From: Anthonomus grandis grandis
Lineage: Eukaryota; Arthropoda; Insecta; Coleoptera; Curculionidae
DNA length: 64,000 nt
Reading direction: 5' to 3'
Assembly (NCBI RefSeq): GCF_022605725.1
Contig: NC_065551.1
Span: forward strand, 8,184,001 to 8,248,000
Positions 9,125 to 19,699 of the stretch are shown piece after piece; position 1 is the stretch's first letter, and each line of letters starts with the position of its first letter. A model generated the notes under the pieces. That model had not been told where the DNA came from, searched no databases, and saw only the letters and a list, made by a program, of their open reading frames with translations. A program made the position numbers and the translations under genes.

Positions 9125-11290
9125 TTATAATAATAATAAAAGATAAAAAAGATTAGGCAAACATAGCGACAAGGCGGACGGCAAACTGGCAGAAATTTTC
9201 ACAAGATTTGAGATATTTATTTAGTATAGTTTTACAATAATGCTGCAAAATATGTTTGATTTTCTAATAGAAACTGTTTTGTTTTAGTCCTCTTAAAAAG
9301 AACTGGACCATAGTAGGTTATAAATCTCTGAGTAACGTTTGTGGGTTTAAATGGAACAATAATATTGTTTTGTTTTGTTGACCTATTACTATATACACTA
9401 CAGTTTTTATCAATTGGACACGTAATTTTATTGACATAATTAAGTACTGAGTGAATATAAAGGTTTCTAACATTCAATATATTGAGACTAGTATATAAAT
9501 CGTACATTCAGAATGTTTATGGTTGTTTAAATACAATTTTAAGAACAGTATTTTGAGTAATTGATATAAATAGTTGTATTATAAGCACATCCCCATATGG
9601 TAATGCAGTATCTCAAATTGGATTCCACAAGGGCATTGTACAATATTTTAAGTAACTTCTGATTAAAAATATCACGTAGTTCATAGAATTTGTGAAGTAT
9701 ATTCCGATTTTTTTTTATTTAAAAAAGCAATATGTTCTTCCCACTTTATATATTGATTCAACATAACCCGTACATATTTTATTTGTTTAACTTTCTTTAT
9801 CTTTATGCAATTACAAGTAACTTTATTTAAGCAATTATTATTATGAATATTGATTTCATTAATATCGGGTTGATCTGCCAGGGTTGCAGTAAAAATCATA
9901 AAATAGTTTTTTTATAATTTAGTCTTAAAAGGCCAATCATAGATCTTGGTGAGACCCACCTCAGCTTGATTATGAACTTCAACCAGGAATCACCTGAAAA
10001 TAATAATGCAGTATCATCTGCATAGGATATAACACTGCAGTCTTCTAATATATCTCCTATGCCATTAATGTATATGAGAAAAAGGATGGGACCTAATACA
10101 GTACCATGTGAAACAGTGTCGAAGGCTTTTGAAAGATCCATAAAAACCGCCAAATTTGTGTTCTTATTTTCTATATTAATATTAATGCTATCAACTAAAT
10201 CATATATTGCATTTTCAGTACTTTTTTATCTCTAAATTCATTCATTAGTAGTTTCATAGCGGTTATCTAATTTGAATACAGGGGTCACAATTTTTCAGTC
10301 CAAAGGTAAATTGGATGACGTAAAAGATAAATTTATTAAATGGCATAGTGGTTTTAAAATAAGAATAGGCATTTTTTTAATTAAATTTGTTGATATTTTA
10401 TCTTCCTCCGGAGCTGAATTATTTTACATGCATTAGAATTTAATTTAAAGATTTTATATGCATTAGAAAATCGTTGTTTTGTACTGGGAATAAAAATAAG
10501 GAATTGGGGTTTAGTTTTGGTTTTTGAGGTTTTTTTTAGTTTTGATCTTTTCGATTTGTAACGTTATATAATATCATTTTGAATATTTGTCCCAATGTTT
10601 ATAAAGAAATCGTTAAATATGTTGCTAATTTTAAGTTCATCAGTTCATTATTTTCTTTCAATATAAACTGAATTGGTAAACCTTTTTTTTTGAGTACCAG
10701 TTTTTTGTAATCATTTTTGGACTTATCTAATTTTAATTTCAAATAATCATTAATTTGTTTAGATTGTTTCGATAATTTTTGTATTTCATTTCATTGTCAA
10801 TGCTGTAATTTTTATTAATTAGTTAATTATTAAAGAATGTCTCAAACGATCTCTTTCTGTAATAGAGTTATATAATTCCTTGAGTTACCCATAGCTTGCG
10901 TTTCCTTTTTTTGCTGTTTAATAATGTTATTTTTATATGTTTTCTTAATAAGAATAAAATCCTGTCCTTAGAACAGTTGTAAGGTTCTGTAATATCTTTT
11001 TTTTTAGTACTTTCTGCCACAGTTCATTGGTAAGGTCATTTATCAAATATGTATAATTTATGTCAATTTTTTTTTGTACGGGATTAGAATTGGAAATTTG
11101 TTTTGTTAGATTTTTAATACATAACCCTACTGGAAAATGATCAGTTAAATTTAAAATACAAGAGGTACAATATCTTCCCTTCTTAAATCCAGTTGCTTCG
11201 TTTTTAAAAAAATGTGATATAATGCCGTTGAAGTCTTGTGCGTTGTTCTTGTTGCTTGATTAATGCATGATACATAACCATTAAGCATCA
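9125..11290 (-). mobile_element. Decayed LINE, endonuclease to 3' tail
   Basis: Reading on the minus strand, the order is an endonuclease end at about 11270-11090 (GYVSCINQATRTTHKTSTAL and then LTDHFPVGLCIKNL), weak RT N-terminal remnants, the RT core at 10153-9900, and the C-terminus at 9507-9232. It ends with a (TTA)n tail at about 9130-9145. The family resembles the 6820-8545 LINE but is more decayed. It lies in TTC17 intron 6 in the gene's own orientation. Confidence 0.75.
9232..10153 (-). pseudogene. LINE reverse transcriptase C-terminal half
   Basis: The first piece (10153-9896) reads AVFMDLSKAFDTVSH and then GTVLGPILFLIYINGIGDIL, followed by the catalytic box VISYADDTALLFSGDSW. A stretch between the DLSKAFD and GTVLGP motifs is deleted in frame. 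The second piece (9899-9681) holds the segment after the palm, including IKYVRVMLNQYIKWEEHI. The third (9507-9232) is the C-terminal tail with LNILNVRNLYIHSVLNYVN and PFKPTNVTQRFITYYGPVLF. Frameshifts separate the pieces. Confidence 0.8.
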
Positions 11291-11690
11291 TAATGTTTAA
11301 ATACCTTGTTACATTAATTTGTATGTTTCACACACTGTAAAAGTTTTAATATTTTCAAGTCTAATTCATAGATTAGTTAGAAATTTGACAAGAAAAGTTA
11401 AGTTTAAGCTGAAATAAAGTATGGTTAATATTTTACATAATTTTTAGTGCTAAGGTTTAGTATGTGAGTTTGGTTATAACTTAAAAAGCTACTTTTAAAA
11501 TAGCTTTTATTATATTGTATAATTTTTGAAATTTGTATGGGGAAAATTATATTTCTTAAAAATACAAAAAAAATAAATATCTCCAAAACCGTTCAGTGAT
11601 GTATAGAAGTAAATTATATTCGAAATGAAATAAGCTATACTTTCATTTCCTCAAAGGTATACGTCCACTTACCAGTCCCCTGTATACCCA

Positions 11691-12180
11691 ATAGGATTTT
11701 ACTAATTTCTAAAATTTTAACAGCATGTTCTTTAGTACAAATATAAGCGAATATAAATCGATTAGAATACTCCGACCAAGGCAGAGCCGTAGTAAGGCAA
11801 ATTTGTATTCTAAGTCGACCAAAATCTAAATCTCAGCCAAATCGGACCAATAAAAAAGGTTATGATGGACACATAACTTTAAAAATCAATCAAAAAAATT
11901 TGCAAAAACTGTCTTGTTCGATTGATAAAATTTAAAAAATTATGTTGCTGTGCTAACTTTTACCACAAATTCAATAAGATTCATTGATTTTCAAAATATT
12001 ACGTGTTTTTAAACAATGATATGTCACATACATTTTATTGTGACTTAATTTCATATTTTACGTGACGTATTATGATTATGCAAGCTAGCCTACCCGTTGG
12101 CTCTTTATTTAATATCACAACATTTAAGATAGTAATTTAAAGACTCGAATACATGTAACTGAAAGTGGCAAATAAATTAC
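11691..12180. other. TTC17: TTC17 intron 6, right part
   Basis: This AT-rich sequence lies between the terminal repeat at 11690 and exon 6. No coding sequence or repeat is recognised. Confidence 0.5.
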
Positions 12181-12403
12181 CTTTTGTCGGCATACTGGTG
12201 GGAAATCTTGGAAGTCCCAATTTCGAAGGTTCAATATTAATTTTCGTGGTCTCTAGATTGAATTGTTCCAGTCTCTGTCTCTCGTTTTCCACAATTTCAA
12301 ACAAACTATGAAGGTTTAACTTTTCTACTTCGGGCGTTTTATCATAAAACTCGCACGAAATAATGGGTTTGTTGCCTGTAGTTTTTTTAATACACCTTTG
12401 AAC
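12181..12403 (-). CDS. TTC17: TTC17 exon 6
   Basis: The acceptor is ctttttag (AG at 12405-12404) and the donor GTAATT (12180-12175). The 223 bases encode VQRCIKKTTGNKPIISCEFY, a heptad-like stretch LFEIVENERQRLEQFNLE and the end LGLPRFPTSMPTK, leaving one base for the next exon. It matches the region after the first TPR cluster, where the family has a charged helical linker. The next exon lies 7.4 kb away at 4790, and phase fits (G plus CC). Confidence 0.8.
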
Positions 12404-12496
12404 CTAAAAAGTGTACTCTAAAATTAATTCATATCAACCAACTCAGGTGAAAAAAACCTTTCAATATTTAAAGTAACTAATGTATGTCTAAAATAC

Positions 12497-12647
12497 CTTT
12501 TTAGAAACATGAGACATATCTGGGTTCATTGAGTCAAATTCATAATTAAAAGTAGCCGTTTCCCACATTAATCGCTCTTGCAACCGCAACCATTGCTGAA
12601 GAATACTGTGATAGTCATGAAGTTCTGAGAGAATATTTTGCAGATCA
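12497..12647 (-). CDS. TTC17: TTC17 exon 5 (helical linker)
   Basis: The acceptor is tgtttag (AG at 12649-12648) and the donor GTATTT (12496-12491). It reads DLQNILSELHDYHSILQQWL and continues to MSHVSKK. The segment corresponds to the vertebrate coiled stretch that follows the LCQQKLEQ motif. It ends in phase 0. The intron between it and exon 4 is only 73 bp (12720-12648). Confidence 0.85.
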
Positions 12648-12720
12648 CTAAACACATCAGAATAAATTAAAATCACCTAAGGAACCTTTCAACGGCTTAA
12701 AAAAAAGAGATTAAACTTAC

Positions 12721-13008
12721 TTTTGAAACGACGTTAAAGCATTTTCTAATTTATAATAACACAACATCGCATGCCTATTGTTAGCGACTTCTTTGTTTTG
12801 TGGATCAAGTTCTAAACATTTATCGTAATTTTTAATCGAATTGTTAAAGTCTGTCATGGAGGCGTATATGTTTCCTAATGCAAAATAATGTATTGGAACG
12901 TTAGGTGCAAGCTTAATAGCGCTGTTCATCAATTGAATTGCTTCTAAAGGGTGACGCGAATGATGAAGAATTCCAGCAAGGTTGTGTAAAGGAATATCTT
13001 GATAGATT
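12721..13008 (-). CDS. TTC17: TTC17 exon 4 (TPR repeats)
   Basis: The acceptor is tcttccag (AG at 13010-13009) and the donor GTAAGT (12720-12715). The exon encodes two TPR-type helix pairs: IYQDIPLHNLAGILHHSRHP and LEAIQLMNSAIKLAP, then IHYFALGNIYASMTDFNNSI and NNRHAMLCYYKLENALTSFQ. These align with the vertebrate segment around YTLGNIYAMLGEYNHSV. TPR repeats are protein-binding scaffolds. One codon is split with exon 3 (GG plus A) and one with exon 5 (AA plus T). Confidence 0.9.
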
Positions 13009-13224
13009 CTGGAAGAAAATAATTCTGTGAAATATATTAAACATGATATAAAATAGGCAGAAACAAATCTCTAAATCTAATAGTATTTAATTTTTTTAAA
13101 TATTCATTAAAGGGCGATATAGGTCGCGTTAAGATCATTTTTGCTTTTTTTTTAACTTACGTTTTATTGAATATATCTTCACTTAAATATTATCTTTAAG
13201 AAAATAAATATTTTTTTTTATATC

Positions 13225-13400
13225 AATAAGCATTCTGGATAACATCAAAGACCTTGTCATTAAAGAAAACATCTAAAGGAATATTATTATTCGAAAGTTT
13301 AGGGGAGAAGCCAACGCGAATTAGGATATTAAAAGGATCCCAGTCAAGCTTAGTTCTTTCAGTATCCTAGATATCTAAGATCGATGGATTTTCCGCTCTA
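13225..13400 (-). pseudogene. Possible piggyBac-like N-terminal scrap
   Basis: A minus-strand reading gives WDPFNILIRVGFSPKLS and then NNNIPLDVFFNDKVFDVIQN before a stop. The spacing of PLD-FF-D-V-D-I is like the start of the piggyBac-type transposase domain (where members have a PLDYF..FF.DEL...I pattern). The match is short, has no terminal repeats and could be chance. It lies in TTC17 intron 3. Confidence 0.3.
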
Positions 13401-13739
13401 AAAGAGTACGTAGCCATACACAGGGTGACAATTGAACAAAGTGAGTTGAGTGATAAAATTTTAAATTACCATATATTAGAAATGAAAAACTGAATAAAAA
13501 ACGGTAAAAACTGTTTCTATAAGACAAAAGACGAATAAAAACAAGCACATTATCTTACCCTTTTCTGCAACCTCTTAGACATGGCGAGATACAGCCCTTA
13601 AATCTTAAATAGAAGAAGGGGTCTTGAAAAATGCTTTCGAATGTTGCCATAGAAAGTCACATTTCAGAAAATTCTTCTCTGTTTATCAAGAAAAACAATA
13701 AATGAAAAAACATTTTTTCCATCTTTTAGTATAATTTTT

Positions 13740-13870
13740 ATTAAATTGAAAAGTTAGTAGGGGAAGTCTTTTCTCCACAAATAAAACGCTAATCCTCTAA
13801 TTTCAGGAGTTATGCATTTCGGCAAGTGTTCTTGCTATCATCAGACTTGGATTACTTAACACATACACAA
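13740..13870 (-). mobile_element. Hammerhead-bearing repeat end, minus strand
   Basis: This stretch of TTC17 intron 3 contains a type I hammerhead core on the minus strand at 13850-13806. In Penelope-like elements and retrozymes such motifs sit in the terminal repeat, so this is probably the end of such an element. No reverse transcriptase is attached. The downstream AT-rich segment (13800 to 13740) would be the repeat tail. Confidence 0.45.
13806..13850 (-). ncRNA. Hammerhead ribozyme motif (type I, short stem III)
   Basis: Read on the minus strand: CTGATGA (13844-13838), stem II GCAAG/CTTGC with loop AACA (13835-13822), GAAA (13820-13817), then TGCA TA, with cleavage expected after the TA at about 13812. 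The segment A-TGCA-T is a palindrome, as in the dimer-forming hammerheads of Penelope-like elements. Stem I is weak (AGT/ACT, three pairs). Confidence 0.55.
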
Positions 13871-13906
13871 ATTCTCTGTTGTGAGAATTTCTTATAATAT
13901 AAGAGG

Positions 13907-14420
13907 CTAAGATGTTCTATCGAAACAAATATCAATGGCGCCTATGCAGAGTTTATGCAACAAGCTCAAAATTGTATCAGGACTGATTCTGGTAAGTTTT
14001 GGGAGAACGCAATGTGTCACGAATCCATAATAACATGACTTATAATGAAACCCACTTAGACAGTTCAAAAAACATTGTGATAGCTGGAAGACTTTGTTGA
14101 GCATCCAGTTTATCCACATGAAGTCCCACCATAAAATATGAATATTCCATCACTCAAAGAGCAGATTGAGATGCTTGGTTTGACAACGTGCCTGTTTGTC
14201 TTCTCACAAACTGCACTCCCGCACTTACCTCCCCAGAAGTGTAAAAGGCTAACTACATCCCTATTAAAACACGAACTGTGAATACACCATGCACGGAATG
14301 CCTCTTCCTTATTATAGTGAGTCAGTGAGCGACTTGGGAATCACAATAGATAAGAAGTGGCCTTTTAACACGGACATTAACGAAGTAGTGAGATTAAGGT
14401 CACATCTTAAATCTTAAATT
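13907..14420 (+). pseudogene. LINE scraps, plus strand
   Basis: Two short readings look like LINE ORF2 pieces. The first, near 13930-14010, is INGAYAEFMQQAQNCIRTDS followed by GKFWENA, like the linker between endonuclease and RT (family form: ...NP..FW.Y). The second, at about 14335-14410, is LGITIDKKWPFNTDINEVVR, the post-palm motif. The region between has no clear match. Decay is heavy. Confidence 0.45.
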
Positions 14421-15265
14421 TTTTGCGTTGATCATAAGATCAACTTGTAATTTTAACATATCAAGGAGAAGAATTCTGTCCAATTCTACAGCCGAATCAA
14501 AACTATTTTACACTAATTCAAATCTGTAATAAGTTGACTGATTCTCCAAATCCTCTAGGCAGATTTAATTTTTTGTTACCACGTATCAACCAACACTCGC
14601 GTACATCGTATTTTACCTGCCTATAATCACTACCAATCGACCCAAAAAAGAACCCCTCTATCGGGCTTGTTCTTGAATTAATGAAATAAATAGTAGAATT
14701 AGCATTCACATTTTCAAGCTACCATTTGACACATTTAATAGGGTATCATTGTTGTTGAGTTGAGTGCAACTCTTTTTAGTGTAGATGCTTCTGTAAGTAC
14801 AGTACATATGGTTTTTTTTTAAATAAGTTTACGCTTTTGTAAGTAAGTAAATATAAAATGTGTAATTGTCTTGTTATTAAGATTACTCCTGAGAGACAAT
14901 AAAGATTTTGAATTAATTATTAGGTTAATTACTATTAACCATTATAGCGTAATTTGATCACATGCAAATATGTATTTTATTGTTTAAATTAAAACCTTAA
15001 AACAAATTCATCATAAAAAGGCTTAAAATTCGAGCTTAATAATCTTACATGAGTATCTCTCTCTAAATTCTATATAATAGAAATTATTAATATTGACTAT
15101 ATTACAAGCTAGGAGCTGGTAAAATTATTAAAAAAATACCAAATTCATCTGCGAACTCTGAACGAACTCATTTTGAAACATTGGACAAACTAATGCTTCT
15201 TATGTATTAGGTCAAAAGATATTACCTGATAGGATATGTAACCTAATAAAATATAAGTCATATTA
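14421..15265. other. TTC17: TTC17 intron 3, remainder
   Basis: A minus-strand reading of 63 codons at 14709-14518 has no recognisable domain. The rest is AT-rich without coding features. Confidence 0.5.
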
Positions 15266-15270
15266 CTTAC

Positions 15271-15706
15271 CCTTGTCCAAACTGAATTGCTAACTTTAAA
15301 CAGTCAATAGCCTCTTGACTCTTTCCTTTAACTCTCCAATAAAAAGAAGCAAGATTATAGTGAATCCATGAAGTCGAGTTTTCTTTAAGAGCTTTAACAA
15401 CAAAATATCCAAACTCATCCAACGTTTTCATAGGTATAAAGTTTCTAATTAAAGCATCTTCTGGCTCTATAACCAAATTGGTCCTATTTAGTATTGGCTC
15501 AGACCATTTTGAAGGAGTTAGTTTTACGCAAATGGGTTCTGTTAACTTGTCACTACTTCGCTCTTCATCCAATTTTATGTCCTTTGGAATTGATATTCTG
15601 ATACCCCTTTCAGTTCCGTTGATTGCCATATTATTATAAAGATCTAGTTCGGAGAACAGCTTTTCTGCGGCCAGACAGTCTGCATCTTCGAAGTTTACTC
15701 TAGAAC
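15271..15706 (-). CDS. TTC17: TTC17 exon 3 (N-terminal region and first TPR)
   Basis: This is the largest exon found, 436 bases. The acceptor is attacag (AG at 15708-15707) and the donor GTAAGT (15270-15265). It encodes SRVNFEDADCLAAEKLFSEL, a loop region, and NSTSWIHYNLASFYWRVKGK with QEAIDCLKLAIQFGQG at the end. The SSW..YN.ASFYWR motif is one of the strongest signatures of TTC17 (vertebrate form NTSSWVLYNMASFYWRIKN). One base of the first codon comes from exon 2 across a 22.5-kb intron. Confidence 0.92.
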
Positions 15707-15944
15707 CTGTAATAAAATAATACAATAAACTACATTCAAATATAATACTAATATAGTACTATATACAGGGTGTTCCTTAAAGACGTGCTAATATGTAAGG
15801 GGGGTGAATCCTGGACCCATTTAAAAAAAAAAAGTTCTTATGAATGTATATCCTAAACGTCTTAACTTTTGAGATACATGGTGTTAAAGTTTTCAAAAAA
15901 AAAAACAGTTTTTTAATAATAACTTAAATAATCAGGTGTTCTTC

Positions 15945-16185
15945 GATTGCTTGTAGCACCGCGTTCTCAATTTCAGGGGTTCTGACAGTTCGAGGTCTAC
16001 CTTCCAGAGTATCTTTCTTGAAACAACCAATTTCCCTAAGTCGATGATGAATATTTGAAAACATACGGTAGGGTTAAACTAACTGGTAGGGCACGATTCG
16101 GATACCTTTCCTGATACACATCTCGTGAGAGTATATACGAAATGCATTGCTGCTATTTCTTCATTGGTATAATTTGCCATTGCTG
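15945..16185 (-). pseudogene. Mariner A transposase, N-terminus only
   Basis: On the minus strand the start reads MANYTNEEIAAMHFVY, then in another frame SRDVYQERYPNRALPVS, and later GRPRTVRTPEIENAVLQAIE. These are the two helix-turn-helix parts of a mariner-like transposase, which bind the terminal repeats. At least two frameshifts or small deletions break it. The catalytic domain is absent: the coding sequence runs directly into the left terminal repeat, so an internal deletion removed it. Confidence 0.75.
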
Positions 16186-16977
16186 ATATTCAGAAAAATA
16201 GGTATATATACAGGGTGTCTCACGACGAATAGACGCAATCGATATCTCGGAAACTAATTTTTCAAAAATTTTGAATATTTGACAACCTGGCACAGTCGAT
16301 GGGGGCTACACAACTAAAATATTTTGACAGTTGTGACGTTTCCGGTTATACCGGAAGTAGGTGTCAACTTCGTTATTTTAAATAGAATACCATGTATATT
16401 TTTACATTTTTGGCTTCCACATGAAATTCTAAGTATATTTTATGTATAATATCCTATACCTAAGTGTAAGCGTTTTTGACATATTTTTAATTTCATGTGA
16501 AAAACTATGTTTATAAGCCCTAACATAATTACCGATTACTCCCTTTTAGTAGCCTTTATTTATTGGTTAGTTTTGGTTTTATTTTAAAGGAAGGACCATT
16601 TTAAAAGACTATTTTAATATTTGGCTAAAAAAAAGATACAGGGGGGTCAAAAACTAGCATTAAAAATTAAAACGAAAAAATCATTAAAAGTCAATTTTTT
16701 TAAATGGAAACCCCCTATTTTTATATTTTTTTCACAAAGATAATTAAAAATAAGGTCAACTTTATATAAGGTTATCTAGTCCAAAAATTGATAGTTTTCC
16801 GAAATATTGGCAGTTTAAATTTGGCCTAATATTAAAAGCCGTATAGTAACACGGCTTAAGGATTGTTGATTAGCTGGCCATGACGGTTGTCATAGTAACC
16901 GCTAGAAGCGACAGTAAGACAATGGATTATAACAGAAATGTGATTGCTTGTAATTTTGTAATTTTTTAAAAACTAAT

Positions 16978-17199
16978 ATGCCGGGGCGATTAAATTATAT
17001 AAAAGAAGATTATTTAAATTTGTTTACTATCTATGGAGAATGTAACAAAGTTTTATCGAGAACATGCCAGATATTTGCAGATAGATTCCCAGAAAAACAG
17101 AAACCATCATGTTGCGCTGTTAGGCGAATAATAGAAAATTTTATAAATTTTGGCAGAGTAACAAGTTATATTAGCAAATGTTCACAATTTCCTCCTTGA
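16978..17199 (+). CDS. Inverted copy of mariner B transposase N-terminus
   Basis: This 73-codon reading starts with a true ATG and encodes MPGRLNYIKEDYLNLFTIYG, then ECNKVLSRTCQIFADRFP and a second helix region SCCAVRRIIENF. It equals the N-terminal DNA-binding part of the minus-strand transposase of the same element. Interestingly it is intact, whereas the main copy has a stop at codon 12 (Y-L changed to Y-stop). The last 18 or so residues run into the reverse of the transposase C-terminal coding region and are probably meaningless. If expressed it would be a DNA-binding fragment without a catalytic domain. Confidence 0.65.
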   Translation: MPGRLNYIKEDYLNLFTIYGECNKVLSRTCQIFADRFPEKQKPSCCAVRRIIENFINFGRVTSYISKCSQFPP

Positions 17200-18313
17200 A
17201 CTTCTAAGCATTTTTCACATCTGCGAATTAGTTCGTCATGGGTTGCCGCTCTAATTGACTATGGAGATAAACTTTCAAATGCTTGTCTAACCCTTTCCAT
17301 ACAATCCTGCTGCGTTGTTAATGGATTGGAATAAACAATAATCTTTATTGTTCCCCAAATAAAATAATCTAGGGCAGTTAAATCCAGAGAACGAGGAGGA
17401 GAACACAAAATAGGTCCGTTATTGGCAATCCACTTGTCATTAAATGATGCGTCTAAGAATCTCATTACAGGAAGGGTTCTGTGTGGTGGTGCACCATCAT
17501 GTTGGTAATAAATGTTTTGGTGTTCTGCCAATGGTAAATTCATTAAATATTCTGTATCTAAGTCCTCTAGAATATTTAAATATCCTTCTCCTGTAAAAAT
17601 TGACACAGAATTAAAAATTTGAACGTAATATGCATTAAATTTATAAGTGACTTGCCATTTAAGTTTTCTTCGTAAACGTACAATTTAATGATCCGATCAT
17701 TTCTAATAGCACAAAAAATATTAAACTGCCAGACTTCTTGATAATTTAGTGATCTCACAGCATGAGGATTTGAATCACTCCAAACATGGGAATTATGTCT
17801 GTTAAAAATACCATTTTTTGAAAATTTTGCCTCATCAGTCCAAATTACGTCATCCAAAAACTGAGGATTTTCCTGTACCATTGTTAAGATAAATTCACAA
17901 AACTGGATTCTTTTGGGCAAATCTGTTTCTCTAAGATGCTGAACCAAAGATATTAAATAAGGGTGGAAGTTATGTTTCAATAAAATCCTATGTATTGTGT
18001 CTTTGGAGAATCTAGTTTGTGAAGCTACTTGTCTTAAGGACGTCATAGGATACGCTGCAAAATATCCCAAAATTGCAATTTCAATATTTTCATTGTCAAC
18101 AAGTGGTTTCTTTTTTTGCGCTTTCGCCTTAACATTGCTAAAATGTTTAAAATTTTCTATTATTCGCCTAACAGTGCAACATGATGGTTTCTGTTTTTTT
18201 GGGAATCTATCTGCAAATATTTGGCATGTTCTCGATAAAACTTTGTTACATTCTCCATAGATAATAAACAAATTTTAATAATCTTCGTGTGTATAATTTA
18301 ATCGCCCCGGCAT
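17172..18313 (-). pseudogene. Mariner B transposase, broken
   Basis: Tc1/mariner transposases cut and paste DNA with a DDE/D triad. The gene starts MPGRLNYTHEDY at about 18313, with a stop next. From 18271 it is open to 17576: two helix-turn-helix regions (FIIYGECNKVLSRTCQ; TSLRQVASQTRFSKDTIHRI), then VIWTDEAKFSKNGIF with the first D. A frameshift at about 17600 leads to 17606-17259: NIYYQHDGAPPHRTLPVMRF (second D) and SLDLTALDYFIWGTIK (third D), 37 residues apart. After a further frameshift near 17260 the tail RAATHDELIRRCEKCLEVQG ends GGNCEHLLI and a stop at about 17172. Three lesions make it inactive. Confidence 0.88.
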
Positions 18314-19699
18314 ATTAGTTTTTAAAAAATTATGAAATGACAAGCTATGACATTTCTTTTATAATCCATTGGCTTACTATCGCTTCTAGCGGTTACTATG
18401 ACAACCGTCATGGCCAACTAATCAACAATCCTTGAGCCGTGTTACTATGCGGCTTTTAATATTAGGCCAAATTTAAACTGCCAATATTTCGGAAACTATC
18501 AATTTTTGGACCAGATAACCTTATATAAAGTTGACCTTATTTTTAATTATGTTATCTATATATTTTATATATTTTATTTTATATATATTTTATCTTTATG
18601 AAAAAAATATAAAAATAGGGGGTTTCCATTTAAAAAAATTGACTTTTAATGATTTTTTAATTTTAATTTTTAATGCTAGTTTTTGACCCCCTTGTATCTT
18701 TTTTTAGCCAAATATTAAAACAGTCTTTTAAAGTGGTCCTTCCTTTAAAACAAAATCAATACTAACCAATAAATAAAGGCTACTAAAAAGGAGTAATCGA
18801 TAATTATGTTAGGGCTTATAAACATAATTTTTTACATGAAATTAAAAATATGTCAAAAACGGTTACACTTAGGTATAGGACATTATGTACAAAATATACC
18901 TAGAATTTCACGTGGAATCCAAAAATGTAAAAATATACAGGGTGTCCTATTTAAAGGAACGAAGTTGACACCTACTTCCGGTATAACCGAAAACGTTACA
19001 ACTGTCAAAATATTTTAGTTCTATGGCCCCCATCGACTGTGTTATGTTGCCAAATTTTCAATATTTTTGAAAGATTAGTTTTCGAGATATCGATCGCGTC
19101 AATACGTCGTGAGACACCCTGTATATTGCGGCACTTTTTTACTCCCATTTACTTTTTAAACGCGTTAAAGCCATGAGTATTTCTTAAATTATTTAACTTT
19201 TCATACTTCTTGTAATAAATCTGATCCCATAATTTACTTGCAATCGACGAACAAACATTTTCACACTGCAGTAAAATTGTTTTTATTTTTTTAAGCGAAA
19301 ATCATGCGTCAAACAAAAAAAAAACCAAGATATCAAATTTGCTAAAAAGTGATTGAGAATTTTAAAAATAATTTTTATTTTAAGTAAAAGCAGTGGCGTA
19401 GTATTTTTTTCACTAAAAATATTCAATAGAAGACCTGTAGGGACGCCACTGGCAGAGAAAATATATTTTTTTGCACATCAAAAAATACGTCTTGATGGAT
19501 AGAATACCAAAGGTATCAAATTTCATAAAAATGTCTACAATATTGTTAATAAGTTATTATTAAAAAGCTGATTTTTTCTGAAAACTTTAACACCCTGTAT
19601 CTCAAAAGTTAAGACGTTTAGGACATATGTTCATAGGAACTTTTTTTCTTAAAATGGATCACCCCCTTAAATATTAGAATGTCTTTAAGGAACACCCTG

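Larger units (their letters stand above)
5506..11690. mobile_element. Candidate large DNA transposon, interrupted by two LINEs
   Basis: The left end reads tacaggatgactggtaagtg (from about 5504). The inverse of the right end at about 11670-11692 reads tacaggggactggtaagtgg. Similarity continues inward on both sides (AAAGTATA blocks, gagatattt) and a 14-base block gtttagtatgtgag recurs in inverted order at 6039-6052 and 11456-11469. The left side also carries a minus-strand protein C-terminus at 6088-6237, just inside the terminal repeat, as expected for a transposon gene. The interior holds two unrelated LINEs. Alternatively the two ends belong to two separate elements of one family. Placement inside TTC17 intron 6 is certain; element unity is inferred. 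Confidence 0.5.
16211..19121 (-). mobile_element. Mariner B with nearly 1-kb inverted repeats
   Basis: The ends are TA-cagggtgtctcacgacgaat (16211) and its inverse ending cgtgagacaccctg-TA (19121). The inverted repeats do not stop after the usual tens of bases. They continue, with about 90 percent identity by eye, to about 17152 on the left and about 18139 on the right, and include the 5' untranslated region and the first 60 or so codons of the transposase. The unique middle (17153-18138) holds the rest of the gene. It is nested in mariner A. Confidence 0.9.
15766..19699 (-). mobile_element. Internally deleted mariner A, split by mariner B
   Basis: The left end is TA then cagggtgttccttaaagac (15766). 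The right end is its inverse, ending gaacaccctg before TA (19699). The terminal repeats run about 150-180 bp (15766-15940 against 19550-19699). Only the first part of a transposase survives, on the minus strand near 16185-15945. Mariner B is inserted at 16211-19121 in this element, with a TA on each side, so the original element is 15766-16210 plus 19122-19699. It is a dead, non-autonomous derivative in TTC17 intron 2. Confidence 0.85.

Noticed and set aside
17997..18260. Plus-strand open reading over the mariner B transposase
   Set aside because: It is the complement of the transposase helix-turn-helix region and has no independent support.
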